19,897 bases of DNA from an uncultured Bacteroidales bacterium (GCA_937906975.1 CALCUN010000072.1:1-19897); one strand, 5' to 3'. Shown: positions 7,121 through 15,545, counted from the stretch's first letter. Notes: generated by a model from the sequence alone, not told the origin. Numbers and translations: made by a program.

Positions 7121-8314
7121 ATGAAAATCACAAAATTAATAAAAGAAAAAGCAGAACAACACTTTGAAAGTGTTGTTGCCTTTCGTAGGCATTTACATCA
7201 ACATCCTGAACTTTCAAAACAAGAAAAAGCAACCGCTGAATACATCTGTTCAATCCTTGAGACAATAGACGGAGTAGAATACACCTCTAACGTTGGAGGA
7301 TATGGAGTGTATGGATTTATAAAAGGAAAATCAAGTTCCAAAAAAACCATTGCATTAAGAGCAGACATGGACGCCTTACCCATAAAAGAGACAACAAATC
7401 TTCCATTTTCCTCTTTAAACGAAGGCGTAATGCATGCATGTGGACACGATGCTCACACAGCGATTTTATTAGGAACAATCAAAATCCTCTCAGAATTAAG
7501 AGAAGAATTTGAAGGACAAGTCATGTTTATTTTCCAACCATCAGAAGAGCACTATCCAGGAGGAGCCATAACAATGTTAAATGATGGTATATTCAAAGAC
7601 GTAACACCAGAGGCCATATTTGCACTACATACAACGCCAGAAATAGAATGTGGAAAAATCGGCATAAAAGAAGGAAAATACATGGCTTCCACAGACGAAA
7701 TTTACATAGAAGTGAGAGGGAAAGGAGGACATGGAGCAACACCAGATCTAAACATAGACCCAATAGTTGCCGCCTCACACATAGTATCTGCCTTACAAAC
7801 CTTAGTTAGTAGAAACGCCAATCCGACCTTGCCAACCACATTTTCAGTAGGCACATTCCTTGCAGAAGGGCGAACAAACATAATCCCATCAAAAGCATAC
7901 TTAGAATGTATAATTCGTACCTTTGACGATGATTGGAGAAAACAAGCACACAAACTAATACACCGCATAAGCGAAAACACAGCCAAAGCATTCGGAGCAA
8001 CAGCAGACGTATTTATTGATCACGGCTATCCATATTTATATAACAACCCAAAACTCACAAAACAAACTCGCACACTTGCACAAGAATACCTTGGAGAAGA
8101 AAACGTATTAGACATAGACATGAGAATGACAGCCGAAGACTTTGCATACTTTGCACAAAAAGTACCGGCATGTTATTTTAGACTTGGAACAAAGAAAGCA
8201 AACAGTGAAATAACCAACCTACATACTTCTAATTTTGACATAGATGAAAACAGTATGCAACAAGCCATAGGACTAATGACTTACTTTGCAATAAAAACCC
8301 TAAAAATGGATTAA
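7121..8314 (+). CDS. M20 family metallo-amidohydrolase (M20D, IAA-amino acid/hippurate hydrolase-like)
   Basis: This is probably a cytoplasmic two-metal hydrolase that cleaves N-acyl-amino acids or a related amide; the exact substrate cannot be read from sequence. The 397-residue protein shows LRADMDALPI (79-88), HACGHDAHT (105-113) with metal ligands Cys107 and His109, QPSEE with catalytic Glu142 and ligand Glu143, His170 in FALHTTPE, a dimerisation-lid segment GKGGHGATPDLNIDPI, and the last ligand in NLHTSNFD. The Cys-Gly-His arrangement is typical of M20D. The open frame extends upstream to 6980, but that would translate the tRNA; the ATG at 7121 begins the conserved protein and gives a normal length. 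There is no signal peptide. It is probably co-transcribed with tRNA-Lys and ends before a strong terminator. Confidence 0.9.
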   Translation: MKITKLIKEKAEQHFESVVAFRRHLHQHPELSKQEKATAEYICSILETIDGVEYTSNVGGYGVYGFIKGKSSSKKTIALRADMDALPIKETTNLPFSSLNEGVMHACGHDAHTAILLGTIKILSELREEFEGQVMFIFQPSEEHYPGGAITMLNDGIFKDVTPEAIFALHTTPEIECGKIGIKEGKYMASTDEIYIEVRGKGGHGATPDLNIDPIVAASHIVSALQTLVSRNANPTLPTTFSVGTFLAEGRTNIIPSKAYLECIIRTFDDDWRKQAHKLIHRISENTAKAFGATADVFIDHGYPYLYNNPKLTKQTRTLAQEYLGEENVLDIDMRMTAEDFAYFAQKVPACYFRLGTKKANSEITNLHTSNFDIDENSMQQAIGLMTYFAIKTLKMD

Positions 8315-8340
8315 ATATCACAAAGAAATATTTTATTTAT

Positions 8341-8380
8341 AAGGCACTTTTATACTTGATAAAAGTGCCTTATTTTTTCT
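8341..8380 (+). terminator. Rho-independent terminator after the M20 gene
   Basis: AAGGCACTTTTAT (8341-8353) and its exact complement (8359-8371) form a 13-bp stem with a 5-nt loop, followed by ATTTTTTCT on the plus strand. The stem overlaps the last codons and the TAA stop (8350-8352) of the convergent aminotransferase gene. It may also stop that transcript, although the T-tract on the minus side is poor. Confidence 0.9.
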
Positions 8381-9480
8381 ATTATGTAGTTTTGTTGTTC
8401 TAAATCAAGCTCTGTGTGCATAGGAAGAGAGAGTACCGTTTCTGAAAGTCTTTCCGAAACTTCTAAATCACCACCTCGTCTTGCTATTTGTAAGAAAGCC
8501 TCTTGTTGATGCAAAGCAATTGGATAATAAACCATAGCTGGAATACCACATTCTGCCAAATAATTCTTCAATTCATCTCTTGTACCATCTGTAATCTTTA
8601 AAGTATATTGATGATACACATGAGTACTATAAGGAAGTTCAACAGGAGTTTCTATACTCGCTATATCCTTTAAACCTTGCGTATAAATCTGAGCTGCTTT
8701 ATAACGAGCATCTTGATAAGCTTCAAGATGCTTTAATTTTACATTTAAAATCGCTGCTTGAATTGAATCCAAACGAGAATTTACTCCCAAAACTTTATGA
8801 TGATACCTCACTTTCATTCCGTGATTAGCTATCATTTTCATTTTTTCAGCCAAAACATCATCATTAGTCATGATAGCACCACCATCTCCAAAACAACCAA
8901 GATTTTTAGACGGGAAGAAAGAAGTACAACCTATTGTTCCGATAGTTCCTAACTTCTTTTTCTCACCATTAGAGAAAGTATAATCCGCACCAATTGCCTG
9001 AGCAGTATCCTCAATCACATGCAAATCATATTTTTTTGCAATAGAAAGAATCTCTTCCATAGGAGCGGCTTGTCCAAATAAGTGAACAGGAATTATAGCC
9101 TTTGTTTTTACCGAAATAGCCTTTTCAATATTTTTTGCAGTTACGTTAAATGAATCGTAATCCACATCAACAAAGACAGGGCGAAAGCCTAATAATCCAA
9201 TTACTTCGGCAGATGCTATAAAAGTAAAAGAAGGACAAATAATCTCATCAGAAGGTTTCAAACCCAAAGACATAATTGCTATTTGTAAAGCGTCAGTTCC
9301 GTTTCCGCAAGGAATGACATGCTTAACTGAAAGAAAGTCTGCCAAATTATTTGCAAACTCTTCCACAATTCCTCCCTTGATAAAAGAAGTTGAGTCAATA
9401 ACCGCCTGTATTGATGAATCAATTTCAGGTTTTATCTTTTGATATTGACTCTTCAAATCCACCATTTGTATCTTGTTCAT
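8350..9480 (-). CDS. DegT/DnrJ/EryC1/StrS family sugar aminotransferase, WbpE/WlbC-like
   Basis: This is a PLP-dependent aminotransferase that adds an amino group to a keto sugar-nucleotide for surface polysaccharide building. The 376 residues include CGNGTDALQIA (58-68) for phosphate binding, the PLP-stacking segment IEDTAQAIGA with Asp158, and TSFFPSKNLGCFGDGGAIM with Lys192 as the Schiff-base lysine. HHKVLGVNSRLDSIQAAIL and the ending SLPMHTELD follow. The wording is close to WbpE/WlbC, which make UDP-2-acetamido-3-amino-3-deoxyglucuronate; this comparison is from memory, and other DegT enzymes such as WecE or PglE types remain possible. No sugar dehydrogenase or acetyltransferase partner is adjacent. 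It starts 14 nt after serS and is the last gene of that transcription unit. Confidence 0.9.
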   Translation of the reverse strand: MNKIQMVDLKSQYQKIKPEIDSSIQAVIDSTSFIKGGIVEEFANNLADFLSVKHVIPCGNGTDALQIAIMSLGLKPSDEIICPSFTFIASAEVIGLLGFRPVFVDVDYDSFNVTAKNIEKAISVKTKAIIPVHLFGQAAPMEEILSIAKKYDLHVIEDTAQAIGADYTFSNGEKKKLGTIGTIGCTSFFPSKNLGCFGDGGAIMTNDDVLAEKMKMIANHGMKVRYHHKVLGVNSRLDSIQAAILNVKLKHLEAYQDARYKAAQIYTQGLKDIASIETPVELPYSTHVYHQYTLKITDGTRDELKNYLAECGIPAMVYYPIALHQQEAFLQIARRGGDLEVSERLSETVLSLPMHTELDLEQQNYIIEKIRHFYQV

Positions 9481-9494
9481 AGTAGAGTAAATTT

Positions 9495-10769
9495 TTAGAT
9501 TATTGTTTCAGCACCAAAATATGCTTGTAATGCTTTTGGAATACGTATTCCATTTTCTGTTTGATTGTTTTCCAACAAAGCAGCCACAATTCTAGGCAAC
9601 GCTAACGCACTTCCGTTTAAAGTATGTGCCAATTGCGTTTTATTATTCTCGTCTTTATATCTTAGTTTTAATCTATTTGCTTGATAAGTTTCAAAGTTTG
9701 AAACACTACTTACTTCCAACCAACGTTTTTGTGCAGCAGAATAAACTTCAAAATCGTATGTTATAGCCGATGTAAACGACATATCTCCTCCGCAAAGACG
9801 TAAAATTCTAAATGGAAGCTCCAATTTTCTAAGCAATCCTGCAACATGATTTTTCATCACCTCTAATTGTTCATAGCTATGCTCAGGAGTGTCAATGCAA
9901 ACTATCTCTACCTTATCAAATTGATGCAATCTATTAAGTCCTCTTACATCTTTTCCATACGAACCAGCCTCTCTGCGGAAGCATTGAGAGTATGCACAAC
10001 ATGAAATAGGAAGATTGCTTTGTTTTTGTATAGTATCTCTAAAAATATTAGTAACAGGCACCTCCGCTGTTGGAATCATATAAAATCCATCTAACGGAAT
10101 AGAATACATTTGACCTTCTTTATCTGGCAATTGACCTGTTGCAAGAGCAGAAGCCTCATTTACCATCAAAGGAGGTTGCACTTCTGTAAAGCCTGACTTG
10201 CTTGCCTCATCTAAAAAGAAGTTTATAAGAGCTCTTTGTAGTTTTGCTCCTTGTGATTTATAGACAGGGAAACCTGCTCCTGTGATTTTTGTTCCTAACT
10301 CAAAATCTATTATATCGTATTTTGCACAAAGAGTCCAATGTTCCACAGCTCCTGCATACAATTGTGGGATTTCTCCCTCTTGATGCACGATTTCGTTATC
10401 CTCAGCACTCTTTCCACAAGGCACATCCTTGCTTGGAAGATTAGGAATAGTTAATAAAATATCTCTTAAATCGCTTTCTATTTTTGATAACTGCTCACCC
10501 AATTCTTTTTCTTTTACCTTACACTCTCCCGTTTTAGCTTTCAACTCTTCAGCCTCGGCAGTTTTACCTTGTTTGAAAAGCATTCCTATTTCTTTTGCCA
10601 AACGATTTGCTTCCGCTTTTAGGTTATCTAATTCGGTTTGTGTGTTTCTTCTTTGGTTATCTAAGGCTATTACATTATCTATCTTTGATTCTGCATCAGC
10701 AAAGTGCTTTACGCCTAATCTTTCTACTACAAAATCTCTATTTTCTCTTATAAATCCTATTTGTAACAT
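9495..10769 (-). CDS. serS: Seryl-tRNA synthetase
   Basis: This cytoplasmic class II synthetase charges tRNA-Ser (and tRNA-Sec where present). Its 424 residues start with a long N-terminal helical arm (about 28-105, heptad-like and charged) that grips the long variable arm of tRNA-Ser. The catalytic domain follows: motif 1 around VQPPLMVNEAS, the serine-binding TAEVPVT (234-240), motif 2 FRREAGSYGKDVRGLNRLHQ (264-283), and motif 3 ending NGSALALPRIVAALLEN. Length and motif order are standard. The start at ATG 10769 gives the usual N-terminus. It lies 20 nt after the DUF2148 gene. Confidence 0.98.
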   Translation of the reverse strand: MLQIGFIRENRDFVVERLGVKHFADAESKIDNVIALDNQRRNTQTELDNLKAEANRLAKEIGMLFKQGKTAEAEELKAKTGECKVKEKELGEQLSKIESDLRDILLTIPNLPSKDVPCGKSAEDNEIVHQEGEIPQLYAGAVEHWTLCAKYDIIDFELGTKITGAGFPVYKSQGAKLQRALINFFLDEASKSGFTEVQPPLMVNEASALATGQLPDKEGQMYSIPLDGFYMIPTAEVPVTNIFRDTIQKQSNLPISCCAYSQCFRREAGSYGKDVRGLNRLHQFDKVEIVCIDTPEHSYEQLEVMKNHVAGLLRKLELPFRILRLCGGDMSFTSAITYDFEVYSAAQKRWLEVSSVSNFETYQANRLKLRYKDENNKTQLAHTLNGSALALPRIVAALLENNQTENGIRIPKALQAYFGAETII

Positions 10770-10789
10770 ATATATTTATTTTCTATTTT

Positions 10790-11326
10790 TTACTTATTTA
10801 CTACTCTATCAAAAAATACACTCTTGCTTGAAACGCTCATCACTATCGCAAGCACAGTTGAACTCTCTGGCAACATAGATAATTCTTTTGCTGCCAAACC
10901 TACCGAAAACATAACTCTGCTATCTATTCTATGGTCTGCGATTTTAGAACACATACTTCCTATTGCAATTCCTAAATCATTAGAGTTAAAAAAGCAAGGT
11001 GCAAGCGGAGCATTCTCTTCCTTGTCTTTGCAAGAAGGAAATCCGCAATATCCACAATCCAATCCAAGGACTTTTGTCTTACTTCCAACAAGAATAACAG
11101 CTTGAGATTGCAATACATTATTTGAATCTCTTAAAAGAAATTCTTGTCCTGTTTTTTGATGTAGGCGTTTTAGCTCTTCGGAAAGACGCATCAAATCTTC
11201 TCCGTGGGCGATTTTGATTTCTAAATTATCAACCCCTCTAGCTTTTGGTGCGGTTATAGCTGATAAAGATATGGTTTTGGCAAGTGAAATTACTTCTTGC
11301 TCTATTATTTCTCGTGTATCAATCAT
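10790..11326 (-). CDS. DUF2148 protein with ferredoxin-like cysteine cluster
   Basis: The 178-residue protein contains a Cys-rich motif GLDCGYCGFPSC (88-99), with further cysteines at 111 (APCFF) and 126 (GSMCS). Together, Cys91, 94, 99, 111 and 126 suggest an iron-sulfur cluster. The layout matches the DUF2148 family (ferredoxin-domain proteins of unknown function, common in anaerobes). I see no signal peptide and no clear membrane span; the segment at about 154-168 (SSTVLAIVMSVSSKS) is hydrophobic but short. The reaction is unknown. The gene begins 4 nt after the rdgB stop, so the two are likely translationally coupled, which may reflect operon economy and not a shared pathway. Confidence 0.8.
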   Translation of the reverse strand: MIDTREIIEQEVISLAKTISLSAITAPKARGVDNLEIKIAHGEDLMRLSEELKRLHQKTGQEFLLRDSNNVLQSQAVILVGSKTKVLGLDCGYCGFPSCKDKEENAPLAPCFFNSNDLGIAIGSMCSKIADHRIDSRVMFSVGLAAKELSMLPESSTVLAIVMSVSSKSVFFDRVVNK

Positions 11327-11330
11327 AGTC

Positions 11331-11912
11331 CTATTTTTTAAGAAGATATTTTATTAGTTTGTCTGTTGCTTTTCCTCTGTGTGAGATTTTGTTCTTTTCC
11401 TCTAAACTCATTTCTGCAAAACTCTCACCATGTCCATCTGGAATAAATATTGGGTCATATCCAAAGCCTCCTCGTCCGTAGCGTTCTGTGAGAATACTTC
11501 CAGAGCAACGACCTTCAAATATTTTTTCTTCACCTTGTTCTATCAAACAAATGACTGTGGAAAAATATGCTTTGCGATTGGTTTTTCCTTCCATCATTTC
11601 AAGCATTAGATCAATGTTATCGTCAAAGCTACACTTCTCTCCTGCAAATCTTGCCGAATAAACACCCGGTTTTCCATCGAGTGCATCAACCATTAGGCCT
11701 GTATCGTCTGCAAAACAATCTTTTCCGTATTTTTCCCAAATGTATCGTGCTTTTTGACGTGCATTTTCTTCTAATGTTTCACCTGTTTCGGGAATATCTT
11801 CCTTGCAACCAAGTTCTGAAAGGCTGATTATTTTTATTCTATCGCCAACAAGACTACGTATTTCTTCAACTTTGTGCTTGTTATTAGTTGCTATTACAAT
11901 TTCTCGTGCCAT
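11331..11912 (-). CDS. rdgB: XTP/dITP diphosphatase (RdgB/HAM1 family)
   Basis: It removes non-canonical purine triphosphates (dITP, XTP) by hydrolysing them to monophosphate and pyrophosphate, keeping them out of DNA and RNA. The 193 residues show the triphosphate-binding motif ATNNKHKVEEI (8-18; Thr9, Asn11, Lys14), the catalytic/metal segment FADDTGLMVDAL (67-78; Asp69-Asp70), GVYSARFAG, GGFGYDPIFIPDG and the C-terminal SHRGKA base-recognition motif. Size and motif order are typical. A good Bacteroidota promoter lies just upstream (11936-11966), so it probably leads the unit rdgB, DUF2148 gene, serS, aminotransferase gene. Confidence 0.97.
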   Translation of the reverse strand: MAREIVIATNNKHKVEEIRSLVGDRIKIISLSELGCKEDIPETGETLEENARQKARYIWEKYGKDCFADDTGLMVDALDGKPGVYSARFAGEKCSFDDNIDLMLEMMEGKTNRKAYFSTVICLIEQGEEKIFEGRCSGSILTERYGRGGFGYDPIFIPDGHGESFAEMSLEEKNKISHRGKATDKLIKYLLKK

Positions 11913-11935
11913 TTCTTCGATTTTATTTCAAGGTG

Positions 11936-11966
11936 CAAAGTTAGTTTATTTTAATCGGAATTGCAA
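11936..11966 (-). promoter_or_regulatory. Promoter upstream of rdgB
   Basis: On the minus strand, TTG (plus 11964-11966), a 20-nt spacer and TAACTTTG (plus 11936-11943) match the Bacteroidota consensus well. The upstream element lies inside the final codons of the membrane-protein gene and the -7 element covers the area just after its stop (11946). The start site would be near 11929, about 17 nt before the rdgB ATG. Confidence 0.7.
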
Positions 11967-13421
11967 TAGGTGTAACTCTCTTTTCGTTCCCAAAGATTCA
12001 AATTTGAACAACAAACTATCCTTTTCACAATCCTCAAACTCCAACTCGCACGTGTTTAATAGGCTTGAGCGAGACAAAGGAGTCTCTGCTCCAATGACAT
12101 CTGTAATTATTGTTTGGCTTAGATTTTCTTCTTTTTTGTACTTGTGAGCATAGACAATCTTAGGTAAATTTTCCGAAGAATACTTATACAAATACAAATT
12201 CTCTGCCATAGGTTTATCAATCAAAACAAAGGTTGCATCGTTTCTTGTTTTCATCAAATCAACCACCTGCTCGGTGCAAGAGAGTTGAAGAAACCTTTGA
12301 GGATACAAAGCAAAACAACAATTCCACACAAGCATAGCCAAGCCTGTGAAAAGAATTGATTTATGAGTTGAGAAATAAGTAGCATAAATCATAACAAGGA
12401 TAAAAGGAATCAAAATCATAAATTCAGCATTCCCGTTTGAAAGTGCAGCGAAAAGGAAAGATAAAGCAAGAATTACCCAAAGAATTATCGCAAATCGCCT
12501 TTCATTATAGAGCGAAAGAGTGTGTCTTTTTGTCTTTATAAAGTGCAAGATTCCAATTGCTAAGAAAACGAAAAATAAAGCTAAGAAAAAAATAAATATT
12601 CCTAAGGAATAATTTATTATTCCTAAGAAATTTCCGTGCACTTGTAAGAACGTGCGAATCAAGCTAATAGCACTAAGCAATAAGACCTGTTTTAAATCTG
12701 GCGATTGTGCATATCCTTGAAGGTAATCGTGAAGGACAAATGAGAAAACTGCCTTTAAAGACAATTGGTCTGTAACAATAAAACATGCTATGGAATAAAC
12801 AATCGGTATTATCAAGCTTACTAAAAGAAAATACAAGACATATTTCCCTCTTTTATTGAGAATCAAGCCTATAAACAAAGACAGATAGACCAAAATGCTG
12901 AGTTGATGACATAGGCAGGCTATTACTATTGATAAACTCATCTTTAACAAGCGAGAAAGTTTGTTTTCTTGTAAAAAAGTCTGCAAATAATAAATTGAAA
13001 GTAAAGAGAAGAAAAGCGGAAGTATGTATGCTTCATTGTCGGTTGCAAACCTCATAAATCCAAAGCATGAGCCACAAAAAACTATTGCGGAAAAAATAAA
13101 TTTCTCACTGCGATTTATTCTCTTGATTATTCGTCTTAAAACAAGTAATGTGCCTGCTGCAAGAATGGCGTTAAAGGTTTGAAAAATTGTTATCGGCTCT
13201 ATGTGAGTAAAGGCAAAGAGAGAGTAAATCAATCTGCACACCCAGCAATATAATAAATGATGTGGACGCAACAATTCTTCTCCATGCAAAGAGGAATATG
13301 CGTAAGAATAGGAGTCGGAAGTAGGATTGTTTGACAAAAACAAGATATATAATATTGCAAAGCCTATTACCGCTAAATAAGAATAGTTATTTTTTAATTT
13401 GTTTATGATTCTCAATCTCAT
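11946..13421 (-). CDS. Polytopic membrane protein, possible GT-C-like glycosyltransferase
   Basis: I do not recognise the family with confidence. The 491-residue protein has about nine or ten hydrophobic spans, the first at about 12-30, and a soluble C-terminal tail (about 375-491). The first extracytoplasmic loop contains TSDSYSYAYSSLHGEELLRPHHLLY (split: TSDSYSYA at 34-41, RPHHLLY at 52-58), and an acidic pair follows in FATDNEAYILPLFF. An acidic/aromatic first loop and this topology recall GT-C enzymes that use polyprenyl-linked sugars, but no diagnostic motif confirms that. It may act in glycan assembly, which would suit the sugar aminotransferase further down the same strand; that link is inference. 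It is divergent from dnaG with a 75-nt gap. No clear promoter is visible for it. Confidence 0.75.
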   Translation of the reverse strand: MRLRIINKLKNNYSYLAVIGFAILYILFLSNNPTSDSYSYAYSSLHGEELLRPHHLLYCWVCRLIYSLFAFTHIEPITIFQTFNAILAAGTLLVLRRIIKRINRSEKFIFSAIVFCGSCFGFMRFATDNEAYILPLFFSLLSIYYLQTFLQENKLSRLLKMSLSIVIACLCHQLSILVYLSLFIGLILNKRGKYVLYFLLVSLIIPIVYSIACFIVTDQLSLKAVFSFVLHDYLQGYAQSPDLKQVLLLSAISLIRTFLQVHGNFLGIINYSLGIFIFFLALFFVFLAIGILHFIKTKRHTLSLYNERRFAIILWVILALSFLFAALSNGNAEFMILIPFILVMIYATYFSTHKSILFTGLAMLVWNCCFALYPQRFLQLSCTEQVVDLMKTRNDATFVLIDKPMAENLYLYKYSSENLPKIVYAHKYKKEENLSQTIITDVIGAETPLSRSSLLNTCELEFEDCEKDSLLFKFESLGTKRELHLLQFRLK

Positions 13422-13478
13422 AAGTAAGCATTTTTATCTTAATTCAATTGTCTATAACGTCAAAATCGATAAAAAACG

Positions 13479-13486
13479 TATATTTG
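13479..13486 (+). promoter_or_regulatory. -7 promoter element immediately upstream of dnaG
   Basis: TATATTTG is an exact match to TAnnTTTG and lies only 10 nt before the dnaG ATG at 13497. With the usual spacing, transcription would begin about 5 nt before the ATG, giving an almost leaderless message. No TTG element at the usual distance is evident; the nearest (13448-13450) is 28 nt away. Confidence 0.5.
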
Positions 13487-13496
13487 CAAAAGAATT

Positions 13497-15467
13497 ATGA
13501 TTAAAAGAGAGGACATTGATAAAATTATTAACGCTACGAAAATAGAAGAGGTCGTAGGTAGTTTTGTTGAGCTTCGTAAAAGAGGTGTCAATTACATTGG
13601 TCTTTGTCCTTTTCATAATGAAAAAACTCCTTCTTTTAACGTTAATCCTGCAAAAGGCATATTTAAGTGTTTTGGTTGTGGAGAAGGAGGCGATGCTGTT
13701 TCGTTTTTAATGAAGCATGAGCACTATACCTACCCCGAAGCCTTGCGTTGGTTGGCAAATAAGTACGGAATACAAATAGAAGAAGAGGTCTTAACGCAAG
13801 AAGAAGTAGCTCAACAAAGCGAAAGAGACAGAATATATCAGATAAACGACTTTGCACAAAAATATTTTCAAGAGATACTTTTTTCAGATATTGAAGGAAA
13901 AAGCATAGGCTTGTCTTACTTAAAAGAAAGAGAGCTTTCAGAAGAAACTATCAAACGTTGGGGAATTGGATATTGCAAAGATGCAGGAGATGACTTTTCA
14001 AGAAAAGCCTTAGCCAAAGGTTTCACAAAAGAGGAGCTTGTAAACGCGGGTGTAAGTCTTGTAAACTCTAACGATGGTAGCCTTTACGATAGATTTCGTG
14101 GCAGGGTGTGTTTTCCTATACATAATTTAGGTGGTAGAGTTTTAGGATTTTCTGCACGAACTCTAAGGACAGATAAGGTAAAAGCAAAGTATGTAAATTC
14201 TCCTGAGAGTTTGATTTACTCAAAAGGTAAGGTGCTTTTTGGTCTTCATCTTGCAAAGAACGAAATCGTAAAACAAGATGAGTGTTTCTTGGTTGAGGGA
14301 AATATGGACGTTGTTATGATGAGTCAAAACGCTGTAACAAATGTCGTTGCTACCTCAGGGACAGCCCTAACCGAAGACCAAATAAGACTAATTAAACGTT
14401 ACACAAAAAATGTAACGCTTCTATATGATGGAGACAAAGCAGGGATAAAAGCAACCTTTAAAGCTGTAAATCTTTTGTTAGAACAAGGTTTGCATGTTAA
14501 GACTTTGCTTTTCCCTGATAATGAAGACCCTGATTCTTTTGCAAGAAAACATACGCAAGATGAGTTTAAGGATTTCATAAAGACTAATGCTCAAAATTTT
14601 ATCATTTATAAAACTAATCTTTTGCTTGCTGAGGCTCAAAATGACCCGATAAAAAGAGCTGATTTGACAAGAGATATTGTTGAAACCATTGCTTTAATTC
14701 CCGATTTGTTGGAAAGGAATGCGTATTTGCAACAATGCAGTAAATTATTAGCGGTAAAAGAAGAAATTCTTGGTGCAGAGCTTGCAAAGATTCTTAGAAA
14801 TAAGGCTACAAAAGAAGCGTTTAAACAAAATGTTGTCGTAGAGGAAACTCCGCAAGCAAACGAACCTATCCCTTCAACGCCTATTGTTAGGACTGATAAC
14901 GATGTTGAATATAATAAGGAGAAGGCTATAATTTCTGTTTTGTTTAATTATGCTGATAAAATCACTACACAAGAACTTTTTAACGCCGAAGGAAAAAAGG
15001 AAAAGCGTGATTTATATGTTGCAAACTACATTGTGTGTGATATTTTCAATGATAATATAGGTTTTAATTTTGAGTTGTTTAATGAAATCTTTATGATATA
15101 TAAGGATTGCATATACAATACAGATTATTTACCTGAATTGAGATTTTTTACCTCACATCAAAATCCAGAAATTTCAAAGTTGGCAATTGATTTGGTAAGT
15201 ACACCATACGTAATTAGCCCTAATTGGGAAGAAAAAAACGAAATCAAAGTCCCACGTCCCGAAAATAAAGAAACAATGGACAAGTATGTGAGAGACACCC
15301 TACTAGATTTCAAATTATATAAAATAAACGGATACATAGAAGACGTAAAAAAAAGGATTCCCCTTGAAGAAGGAGAATTCCAATTAGATTTACTAAATCT
15401 ATTAAAAAGCTATCTTGACATAAGAAACAACATCGCAAAACTCTTAGGCAGAGTTTTTATACCTTAA
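13497..15467 (+). CDS. dnaG: DNA primase (DnaG)
   Basis: It synthesises RNA primers at the replication fork in concert with DnaB helicase. The 656-residue protein has an N-terminal CHC2 zinc finger (Cys37, His40, Cys58, Cys61, with GLCPFHNEKTPSF and KCFGCGEGGD). A central RNA-polymerase domain follows with YDRFRGRVCFPIHNLGGRV. The TOPRIM segment has EGNMD (Glu267, Asp271) and YDGDKAG (Asp311, Asp313). The C-terminal region beyond about 430 should bind DnaB; it is charged and less conserved. The ATG chosen gives the family N-terminus (MIKREDIDKII...). A -7 promoter element ends 10 nt before this ATG. A bidirectional terminator follows. Confidence 0.98.
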   Translation: MIKREDIDKIINATKIEEVVGSFVELRKRGVNYIGLCPFHNEKTPSFNVNPAKGIFKCFGCGEGGDAVSFLMKHEHYTYPEALRWLANKYGIQIEEEVLTQEEVAQQSERDRIYQINDFAQKYFQEILFSDIEGKSIGLSYLKERELSEETIKRWGIGYCKDAGDDFSRKALAKGFTKEELVNAGVSLVNSNDGSLYDRFRGRVCFPIHNLGGRVLGFSARTLRTDKVKAKYVNSPESLIYSKGKVLFGLHLAKNEIVKQDECFLVEGNMDVVMMSQNAVTNVVATSGTALTEDQIRLIKRYTKNVTLLYDGDKAGIKATFKAVNLLLEQGLHVKTLLFPDNEDPDSFARKHTQDEFKDFIKTNAQNFIIYKTNLLLAEAQNDPIKRADLTRDIVETIALIPDLLERNAYLQQCSKLLAVKEEILGAELAKILRNKATKEAFKQNVVVEETPQANEPIPSTPIVRTDNDVEYNKEKAIISVLFNYADKITTQELFNAEGKKEKRDLYVANYIVCDIFNDNIGFNFELFNEIFMIYKDCIYNTDYLPELRFFTSHQNPEISKLAIDLVSTPYVISPNWEEKNEIKVPRPENKETMDKYVRDTLLDFKLYKINGYIEDVKKRIPLEEGEFQLDLLNLLKSYLDIRNNIAKLLGRVFIP

Positions 15468-15504
15468 TTATTCTTTTATCTGAATTATAAGGAATATTAT
15501 AAAT

Positions 15505-15545
15505 AAAAAGTCCGAGACGTTTTTTTATCTCGGACTTTTTAAGTT
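15505..15545. terminator. Bidirectional terminator between dnaG and the OmpA-TPR gene
   Basis: AAAAAGTCCGAGA (15505-15517) and its exact complement (15528-15540) make a 13-bp stem with a 10-nt loop. The stem arms end in A5/T5 runs on both sides. It is placed between two convergent genes, 38 nt after the dnaG stop and about 25 nt beyond the stop of the minus-strand gene, so it should serve both. Confidence 0.9.

Noticed and set aside
10429..10878. Plus-strand open frame opposite serS
   Set aside because: It is fully antisense to the conserved serS N-terminal region, is low in complexity and has no recognisable motif.
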